This document shows positions 57,411 through 64,000 of a stretch of DNA of 64,000 nucleotides, one piece after another. The stretch is from Pseudoduganella violaceinigra DSM 15887. Lineage in GTDB: Bacteria; Pseudomonadota; Gammaproteobacteria; Burkholderiales; Burkholderiaceae_D. A program made the position numbers and the translations under genes. The stretch spans positions 434,001-498,000 of the forward strand of contig NZ_AUDI01000004.1 of the NCBI RefSeq assembly GCF_000425385.1, written 5' to 3'. The notes beneath the pieces are model-generated. The model was not told the origin of the DNA, did no database searches, and was given only the letters and a program-made list of their open reading frames with translations. Each line of letters begins with the position of its first letter. The stretch's first letter is position 1.

Positions 57411-60400
57411 GTGGCGATTATCGGCATCAGCGGCCAGTTCCCGATGGCGCGCGATGTGAATGAGTTCTGGCGCAACCTGTCCGAAGGCAAGGACTGCATC
57501 AGCGAGATTCCTTCCGCCCGCTGGGATGCCAGCAAGACCGATATCAAATGGGGCGGCTTTATCGATGGCGTCGACCAATTCGATCCGAAGTTCTTCGGCA
57601 TTTCTCCCAAAGAGGCGGAGCTGATGGATCCGCAGCAGCGCCTCGCGATGATGCATGTATGGAAGGCGCTGGAAGACGCCGGCTATAGCGGCCACGCGCT
57701 GGCTGGGAGCGATACGGCCATCTTCATTGGCACCGGCCCGACAGGCTACGGCAATCTGCTGAATCAGGCGGGGTTGGGCGGCGAAGCCTATACGTCCACG
57801 GGCAGCGTACCTTCGGTAGGCGCCAACCGCCTGAGTTATATGTTTGACTGGCATGGCCCAAGCGAGCCGGTGGAAACGGCGTGTTCCAGCTCGCTGGTCG
57901 CGATACGGCGCGGCGTACTGGCGATCCAGAGCGGCGAATCCTGCGTGGCGGTGGTGGGTGGCGTCAACACCATCGTGACGCCGGAAGCCCACATCAGTTT
58001 CAGCAAGGCGGGCATGCTGTGTAAGGACGGCCGCTGCAAGACGTTCTCGGACCAGGCCAACGGCTATGTGCGCGCGGAGGGCGCCGGCATGCTGGTACTG
58101 AAAAAACTGTCGGCCGCCGAACGCGATGGCGACCATATCTACGCCGTGGTACGGGGCACGGCCGAGAATCACGGCGGCCGCGCCAACTCGCTGACTGCCC
58201 CAAACTCCCGGGCCCAGGCGGAGCTGCTCATTGCGGCATACCGTCAGGCCGGCATTGACCCGCGCACGGTCGGCTACATTGAGGCGCATGGCACAGGTAC
58301 GGCGCTAGGCGATCCGGTGGAGGTGACGGCGCTGAAATCGGCCTTCAAGGCGTTGTACGCCGGCAGCGGTAGCGGCGACACCGCGGCGCACTGCGGGCTG
58401 GGATCGGTGAAATCGAATATCGGACATCTGGAACTCGCGGCTGGCGTGGCCGGCGTGATCAAGGTCCTGCTGCAAATGAAGCACAAAACCCTGGCCAAAA
58501 GCCTGCATTGCGAAACGCTGAATCCCTATATTGATCTCAGCGCGAGCCCATTCTACGTGGTGCAGCAGGCGGCGCCGTGGAACGCCTTGCAGGATGCGTC
58601 AGGACGCGACTTGCCGCGTCGGGCCGGCGTCAGTTCCTTCGGCTTTGGCGGCGTGAATGCCCACGTGGTACTGGAAGAGTACATTGCCCCTGCGCCGGCC
58701 GTGCCACCAGCCGGCCCCGCTATGGTGGTGCTCTCGGCGCGCAACCCCGAGCGCCTGCAGGAACAGGTACAACTGCTGCTGGAAGCGCTCCAGCCGGGCC
58801 GGATAGACCCGACCATGCGCCTGGCCGACCTGGCCTTTACGCTACAGACGGGGCGTGAACCGATGGAGGAGCGCCTGGCGATGGTGGCCGATTCATTGGA
58901 CGATCTACGCTCCCGGCTCGCGGCTTACCTGCGCGGCGACACGAACGCCATCTATCGCGGCCAGCATAAACGCGGCAAGGATGCCATCGCCTCCTTTGGC
59001 GCGGATGAAGACCTGGCGCAGACCATCGAGGCGTGGCTGAACAAAGGTAAATTCGATAAGGTGCTCGAGCTGTGGGTCAAAGGCCTGGCTTTCGACTGGA
59101 AGACGCTTTACCAGCATGGCGCGAAGCCGCGGCGTGTCAGCCTTCCATCTTATCCGTTTGCGCGCGAGCGTTACTGGGTGCCGGATCAGGCGCGCCAAGC
59201 CTTGCCGGCGTCCTTGCTGCATCCTCTGCTGCACCGCAATACTTCCGACTTCTCGGCGCAGCGTTTCAGCAGCCGGTTCTCTGGAAAGGAGTTCTTCTTG
59301 GCCGATCACATGGTCCACGGCGTACCGATGCTTCCCGGTGTGGCCCAGCTGGAGATGGCATATAGTGCCGCTGCGGCGGCTTTGGGTAGCAGTGGCAGCC
59401 TCGTTTTGCGCCGCATAAACTGGGCGCGGCCGGCCAAGGTTTCCGAAGGGGGGCTTGATCTGCACATCGCGCTGCTGCCTCAAAACGATGGTTCGATCGC
59501 CTTTGAAATCTATAGCGAAGCGGGTGAGGCGATGCTGGTCCATAGCCAGGGCGAGGTTCTGCCGCTACCGGAAGCCGGTGCGCACGCCCGGCACAATCTG
59601 GCGGAACTGCGGGAACAGTGCGGCAAGGCGCAGTTGGACGCGGAACAATGCTATGCCGCATTTGCCGAGATGGGGCTGCAATACGGCGTGAGTTTCCGTG
59701 GCCTGACCTTGCTGCTGGCAGGGCAGGATATCGCGCTGGCGCAGATTCAGCTGCCTTCAGCCGCGCCAGCCGGTGACTTTGTCCTGCATCCGGCGCTGCT
59801 GGATGCGGCATTGCAGGCGACGCTGGGCTTGCAGGTTTCGCAGGATGGCGCCGCCCTTGGCACTGGGCTCCTCCTGCCTTTCGGACTGGAAGCCCTGGAG
59901 GTCTGCGCTCCGCTTGCCCCGACCATGTGGGCGCTGGTGCGTCGCAGCGCCGGCAGCAGCGCAGACGACGCTGTGCAGAAAATCGATATCGATCTGTGCG
60001 ATGAGGATGGCACGGTTTGCCTGCGCTTCAAGCAGTTCAGCGTGCGCGCCGTGGGTGCCCCAGCTGCGCGACCGGTTGTTGCACCGCGCCCGGCGGCGGT
60101 CCAACCCGCATCGGATGCGCTGCGTGAACAGAGCATCCTGCAGTTCAAAAAATTGATTGGCGGGGCGATCAAGGTTGCCGTCGCCGATATCGACGCCACC
60201 GTCAGTTTCGACCAATACGGAATCGACTCCATCCTGGTGATGGAACTGACCGGCGCCTTGCGCGAGGTCTTCGGCAACGACAGCGATATCAGCACCACGA
60301 TTTTCTTCGAATACCAAAGCATTGAAGAACTGGTGGACCATTTCCTGCGTACCGATCGTGCGGCGCTGGTGCGCTGGACAGGCCTCGGCAGCGCTCCGGC

Positions 60401-63400
60401 GCACATTCCTGCAGCCCCGCAGGAGGCATCGCCGGAGCGGGCGGATGAGCCCAAGCTGATCGCCAAAATCGCCAGCGCGCGCCGCTTCCTGGCTACAGCC
60501 GTTCCCGCGCCATCGCAAGCGTCGGTCAATAGCGCACCCTTCGACGTGGCCATCATCGGCCTGTCGGGACGCTACCCGCAGGCAGACGATGTCAATCAGT
60601 TCTGGGAAAACCTGCTGGACGGGCGCAACTGCATATCCGAGATTCCGGCTGAACGCTGGGATAGCGCAAAGGTCTACGACGCGCGTCGTAATCAGCCCGG
60701 CAAGAGCTACAGCAAATGGGCGGGCCTGCTGAACGATGTGGCCGGCTTCGACCATTTGTTCTTCAACATAACGCCGCGCGAGGCCCAGATGATCAGTCCA
60801 CAGGAACGCTTGTTCCTGCAGGAGGCCTATGCATCGATCGAAGACGCGGGCTATACGCCAGCCGGCCTTTGCCCAAGCAGGAAGGTCGGCGTGTTCGTTG
60901 GCGTCACCCATGAATACTATGCGACCGGCAGCCGCTTCTGGTCCATCGCCAACCGCGCCTCCTACCTGTTCAACTTCCAGGGGCCGAGCATGGCGGTCGA
61001 TACCGCTTGTTCGTCCTCGTTGACCGCCGTGCACATGGCGATCGAAAGCCTGCGCTGCGGCAGCAGCGATGTTGCCGTGGCCGGTGGCGTCAACTTGATC
61101 CTGGCGCCGGGCCATATGGCCGACCTGTCCGAACTGACGCTGCTCTCCGGCGGCGACAAGTGCAAGGCTTTTGCCGCCGACGGCGACGGTTTCGTGGATG
61201 GCGAAGCGGTGGGTGCGCTCGTCCTGAAACCTCTGCAAAAAGCGATTGCCGATGGCGACCATATTTATGGCGTCATCAAGGGCAGCGCAGTGAATTCCGG
61301 CGGGAAGACCAATGGATTTTTGGTTCCCGGCCCGAATGCGCAAGCGCGGGTGGTGCAGGACGCACTGGAGCGCGCAGGCGTCGATGCGCGCTGCGTCAGC
61401 TATCTGGAGGCGCAAGGCACGGGCAGCAATCTGGGCGATCCTATCGAGATCGCCGGTTTGAACAAAGCTTTCCGCAACTGGACCGGCGACCAGCAGTTCT
61501 GCGCCATTGGTACGGCAAAATCCAATGTCGGTCATTGCGAAAGCGCCAGCGGCTTCGTCGGCATCAGCAAGGTACTGATGCAGATGAAGCACGCCACACT
61601 GGTTCCCAGCCTGCACGCAGCCAAACTCAATCCGCAGATCGATTTCGCCGCTTCGCCCTTTGTGGTGCAGCAGGCGGCAAGCCCATGGGCGCGTCCTGTG
61701 CTGGAGATCGGCGGGCGGCAGCGCGAGTACCCGCGTATCGCCGGGGTGTCGTCTTTCGGTGCCGGCGGCAGCAACGCCCATGTCGTGATCGAAGAGTATA
61801 TCGCTCCTGTTCGGGAGAGCTCACTCGTGGGACCGGCCCTGATAGTGCTGTCCGCACGCGATGAAGAAGGCCTGCAGCGCCAGGCTGATCGCCTGCTGGA
61901 TGCCATTGCGCCGGAACGCGGCGCTGCGCTTCCCGCACTGGGCGACCTTGCCTTTACCTTGCAGACCGGCCGTGAGGCGATGGAAGAACGCCTGGCATTG
62001 CTGGCCGATTCCATCGGAGACCTGCGCCAGATATTGCAGGCGTTTGCCAACGGCCAGTCGGCCCCGGACGGCGTCTATCGCGGCCAGGCCAAACGCAGTG
62101 CTCTAGCGGCGCTGGCCGACGATGAGGACATGAGCCTTACCGTGCAGGCCTGGATTACGAAGGGCAAGTACGGCAAGCTGCTCGATCTTTGGGTGAAGGG
62201 ATTCACCTTTGACTGGCATGCACTTTATAGCGCGGACGGGGCGAGCAAACCGCGCCGTATCAGCCTGCCAACTTATCCATTCTCCCGCCATCGTTTCTGG
62301 ACCGATGTGCGCTATCCTGAACAGCCGGAGCTTGCCGCGGCCCTGCGCGGCAACCAGGTGCTGGCGTCGCCGCAAGATAGCGTTGCGGTTGCGCCAGCCG
62401 GCACCGCGTTGGACGGCGAGCAAGCCATGCTGGCTGTATGGCGTGCCTTCTTCGGCCGACCCACCCTGCAGGCGGACGACAACTACTTCGACCTGGGCGG
62501 CGACTCCCTTCTGGCGACCCAGCTGGTTACCCGGATCGGTCTCGATCTGGGCCTGGAATTGCCGGTCAACGCGGTATTCGAAGCGCCCACGGCCGCGTCC
62601 CTGCAAGCCTGGGCCGTGGCGCGCGGCCTGGTTAGCACCATCTCCGCACCTGCGCGCAGCGTGATTCCGCGTTCCCCGCGTACGGCCGGGACGCCGCTCT
62701 CATTCGCCCAGCAACGCCTGTGGTTCCTGGACCAAATGGGCAGCCACAATGCGCTGTACAACGTCGCCGGTGCAGTGCGCATGTGTGGAACGCTCGATCA
62801 TGCGGCGCTGCTGCGTACACTGAATACGGTGGTGCAGCGCCACGAAGCGCTGCGCACCACGTTCGTCATGGCGGATGGAAAACCAGTGCAGGCGATCGCA
62901 GCGCAGCTCGATCTGTCGCTGGCCGTGACGGACCTGAGCGGCCTGCCGCCATCGGAGCGCGAAGCCCGCGCCAAATGGCTGCTGCAGGACGAGGCCCAGG
63001 CGCCGTTCGACCTTGCGACCGGACCGCTGATCCGCGCGGGCCTGCTGCGCCTCGGCGCGCAAGAGCATATCCTGCTGGTGACCATCCACCACATCGTGTC
63101 TGATGGCTGGTCGATGGGGGTACTGGTGCGCGAAGTCGGCGTGCTGTATGCCGCCTATGTGCAGGGCGGATCGTCGCCATTGCCGCCACTGCCTATCCAG
63201 TATGCCGACTTCGCGGAATGGCAGCGCCACTGGCTGAGTGGTGCTGTGCTGGGACGGCAACTGGATTACTGGCGCGAGCGCCTGGCAGGCAGTGTGGAAT
63301 TGCTGAATCTTCCGACTGACCGTCCGCGTCCCGCCGCGGCAACCCATGTCGGCGCCAGCATGCCATTCTCGATTCCCGCCGCATTGACGGCCAAGCTGCG

Positions 63401-64000
63401 GAAGCTGAGCCGCGGCAAAGACGCCAGCTTGTTCATGACGCTGTGCGCCGCCTTCAATGTGCTGTTGGCCCGCTATTCCGGCCAGAATGACGTTTGCATC
63501 GGTACGCCGATCGCCAACCGCAACCATGCCGGGCTCGAAGGCCTGATCGGCTTCTTCGTCAACACCCTGGTGCTGCGTACGCAAGTGGACCTGGAACAAA
63601 GCTTCAATGCGCTGCTGGAGCAGGTGCGCGGACATACGCTGGAAGCCTATGCCCATCAGGACGTACCTTTCGAACACCTGGTCGAGACGCTGCAACCGAA
63701 ACGTCACGCCAGTTATACGCCGCTGTTCCAGGTCATGCTGGTTCTGCACAACACGCCGATGGGGGAACTGGTTCTGCCGGGCCTGGCCATGACACAACTG
63801 GAGAGCGAAGGCGTATCGTCGAAGTTCGACTTGAGCCTGGTGCTACGCGAAGGCGAGGGTGCACTGGCGGGCTGTATCGAATATGCCACCGACCTGTTCG
63901 ACGCCGCCACCATTGCACGCATGGCCGAACACTTCACCCGTTTGCTGCAAGCCGTTGCGGACGATCCCGCGCGCGCGCTCGACACTCTCCCGCTATTGGG
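57018..64000 (+). CDS. trans-AT PKS/NRPS hybrid, N-terminal part (PKS2)
   Basis: The frame runs off the right edge; about 2327 residues are visible. Order: ACP7 - KS8-DH-ACP8 - KS9(0)-PCP - condensation domain. GTG 57018 is preferred because GGAG lies 6 bases upstream. ATG 57006, overlapping the PKS1 stop (TAATG), is in frame and adds only four residues. ACP7 completes the split last module of PKS1. The condensation domain should join the finished polyketide to an amino acid, whose adenylation domain must lie beyond the window and probably uses the MbtH-like protein. No thioesterase is visible. Confidence 0.95.
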   Translation, partial: MQEQLKKLLVSWVSAQMKVNAQDIDGDTTLSEYGFDSVALTGLANTIGQRLDIEITPSVFFEHPTLDGLSAYLAREYAVQLAPKFTAAVQVATPENVREEPRDIAPARRRGGYARQGQAFATLAPQTGVEPVAIIGISGQFPMARDVNEFWRNLSEGKDCISEIPSARWDASKTDIKWGGFIDGVDQFDPKFFGISPKEAELMDPQQRLAMMHVWKALEDAGYSGHALAGSDTAIFIGTGPTGYGNLLNQAGLGGEAYTSTGSVPSVGANRLSYMFDWHGPSEPVETACSSSLVAIRRGVLAIQSGESCVAVVGGVNTIVTPEAHISFSKAGMLCKDGRCKTFSDQANGYVRAEGAGMLVLKKLSAAERDGDHIYAVVRGTAENHGGRANSLTAPNSRAQAELLIAAYRQAGIDPRTVGYIEAHGTGTALGDPVEVTALKSAFKALYAGSGSGDTAAHCGLGSVKSNIGHLELAAGVAGVIKVLLQMKHKTLAKSLHCETLNPYIDLSASPFYVVQQAAPWNALQDASGRDLPRRAGVSSFGFGGVNAHVVLEEYIAPAPAVPPAGPAMVVLSARNPERLQEQVQLLLEALQPGRIDPTMRLADLAFTLQTGREPMEERLAMVADSLDDLRSRLAAYLRGDTNAIYRGQHKRGKDAIASFGADEDLAQTIEAWLNKGKFDKVLELWVKGLAFDWKTLYQHGAKPRRVSLPSYPFARERYWVPDQARQALPASLLHPLLHRNTSDFSAQRFSSRFSGKEFFLADHMVHGVPMLPGVAQLEMAYSAAAAALGSSGSLVLRRINWARPAKVSEGGLDLHIALLPQNDGSIAFEIYSEAGEAMLVHSQGEVLPLPEAGAHARHNLAELREQCGKAQLDAEQCYAAFAEMGLQYGVSFRGLTLLLAGQDIALAQIQLPSAAPAGDFVLHPALLDAALQATLGLQVSQDGAALGTGLLLPFGLEALEVCAPLAPTMWALVRRSAGSSADDAVQKIDIDLCDEDGTVCLRFKQFSVRAVGAPAARPVVAPRPAAVQPASDALREQSILQFKKLIGGAIKVAVADIDATVSFDQYGIDSILVMELTGALREVFGNDSDISTTIFFEYQSIEELVDHFLRTDRAALVRWTGLGSAPAHIPAAPQEASPERADEPKLIAKIASARRFLATAVPAPSQASVNSAPFDVAIIGLSGRYPQADDVNQFWENLLDGRNCISEIPAERWDSAKVYDARRNQPGKSYSKWAGLLNDVAGFDHLFFNITPREAQMISPQERLFLQEAYASIEDAGYTPAGLCPSRKVGVFVGVTHEYYATGSRFWSIANRASYLFNFQGPSMAVDTACSSSLTAVHMAIESLRCGSSDVAVAGGVNLILAPGHMADLSELTLLSGGDKCKAFAADGDGFVDGEAVGALVLKPLQKAIADGDHIYGVIKGSAVNSGGKTNGFLVPGPNAQARVVQDALERAGVDARCVSYLEAQGTGSNLGDPIEIAGLNKAFRNWTGDQQFCAIGTAKSNVGHCESASGFVGISKVLMQMKHATLVPSLHAAKLNPQIDFAASPFVVQQAASPWARPVLEIGGRQREYPRIAGVSSFGAGGSNAHVVIEEYIAPVRESSLVGPALIVLSARDEEGLQRQADRLLDAIAPERGAALPALGDLAFTLQTGREAMEERLALLADSIGDLRQILQAFANGQSAPDGVYRGQAKRSALAALADDEDMSLTVQAWITKGKYGKLLDLWVKGFTFDWHALYSADGASKPRRISLPTYPFSRHRFWTDVRYPEQPELAAALRGNQVLASPQDSVAVAPAGTALDGEQAMLAVWRAFFGRPTLQADDNYFDLGGDSLLATQLVTRIGLDLGLELPVNAVFEAPTAASLQAWAVARGLVSTISAPARSVIPRSPRTAGTPLSFAQQRLWFLDQMGSHNALYNVAGAVRMCGTLDHAALLRTLNTVVQRHEALRTTFVMADGKPVQAIAAQLDLSLAVTDLSGLPPSEREARAKWLLQDEAQAPFDLATGPLIRAGLLRLGAQEHILLVTIHHIVSDGWSMGVLVREVGVLYAAYVQGGSSPLPPLPIQYADFAEWQRHWLSGAVLGRQLDYWRERLAGSVELLNLPTDRPRPAAATHVGASMPFSIPAALTAKLRKLSRGKDASLFMTLCAAFNVLLARYSGQNDVCIGTPIANRNHAGLEGLIGFFVNTLVLRTQVDLEQSFNALLEQVRGHTLEAYAHQDVPFEHLVETLQPKRHASYTPLFQVMLVLHNTPMGELVLPGLAMTQLESEGVSSKFDLSLVLREGEGALAGCIEYATDLFDAATIARMAEHFTRLLQAVADDPARALDTLPLL
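57411..60539 (+). other. PKS2 module 8: KS-DH-ACP without KR
   Basis: KS8 (132-555, PKS2 numbering) has Cys289 in VETACSSSL, HGTGT and NIGH. DH8 has His764 in DHMVHGVPMLP and DAALQ. ACP8 Ser1071 lies 307 residues later, so no KR is present, as in module 5. Confidence 0.9.
60540..62640 (+). other. PKS2 module 9: non-elongating KS0-PCP
   Basis: KS9 (~1175-1594) has Cys1331, but Gln1466 replaces the HGTGT His (EAQGTGSNLGDP). It is followed by a carrier domain of NRPS type (FDLGGDSLLATQL, Ser1830) instead of a PKS-type ACP. This suggests a hand-over point from PKS to NRPS. Confidence 0.87.
62641..64000 (+). other. PKS2 NRPS condensation domain, cut by window edge
   Basis: The domain shows C1 (PLSFAQQRLWFLDQM), C3 (HHIVSDGWSMG, first His at residue 2024), C4 (YADFAEWQR) and C5 (IGFFVNTLVLR) motifs in order. 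It is a complete-looking amide-forming condensation domain. The following adenylation domain would start just beyond the window. Confidence 0.9.

Noticed and set aside
1..64000. tRNA or rRNA genes, CRISPR arrays, insertion sequences or prophage genes
   Set aside because: None was recognised by reading. The many internal repeats between 28660 and 62300 are paralogous PKS domains, not mobile elements.

Overview
The window is high-GC, almost entirely plus-strand bacterial DNA. An intact, collinear vioABCDE operon points to a violacein-producing betaproteobacterium, most likely an Oxalobacteraceae member such as Duganella, Massilia or Janthinobacterium. The genus is an inference from gene content.

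Positions 1-2763 hold small housekeeping or stress-type genes: the end of a PAP2 phosphatase, an EamA-type transporter on the minus strand, a tiny hydrophilic protein, a DUF6328-like membrane protein, a hemerythrin-like protein and an unassigned 71-residue protein.

Positions 2884-14905 form one tightly packed plus-strand operon for galactoside and galactose use. It contains a GH2 glycosidase, a three-part protein (clan GH-A-like hydrolase, glycosyltransferase, UDP-galactopyranose-mutase-like flavoprotein), a XylB-like sugar 1-dehydrogenase, an SMP-30 lactonase, galactonate dehydratase (dgoD), KDGal kinase (dgoK), KDPGal aldolase (dgoA), a mutarotase and a zinc alcohol dehydrogenase. Together these encode the oxidative De Ley-Doudoroff route from galactose to pyruvate plus glyceraldehyde 3-phosphate. 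No dedicated transporter or regulator is present.

Positions 14906-15535 are a 630-base non-coding leader ahead of vioA. It carries two FNR/ANR-like palindromes whose centres are 51 bp apart. vioA-vioB-vioC-vioD-vioE (15536-22864) follow with overlapping or nearly touching ends and finish at a strong hairpin. A DHA1-type MFS exporter (22998-24176) and a small unassigned protein (24209-24598) come next.

After an AT-rich promoter region, positions 24942-64000 hold the left part of a large trans-AT polyketide synthase/NRPS cluster: an MbtH-like protein, a fused AT-AT-ER protein, a 9448-residue PKS (seven KS domains) and the first ~2327 residues of a second PKS/NRPS (two more KS domains, a PCP and a condensation domain) that runs off the window. 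Two KS domains are predicted non-elongating (HGTGT replaced by QGTGS/QGTGN). Two modules have DH but no KR, one module has a C-methyltransferase, and module 7 is split across the two proteins. Seven elongating modules, five with both KR and DH, predict a polyene-like, once C-methylated chain joined to an amino acid by an NRPS lying beyond position 64000. The ACP-KS pairs fall into three clean classes, suggesting the assembly line grew by duplicating ACP-KS units. The product cannot be named from this window.
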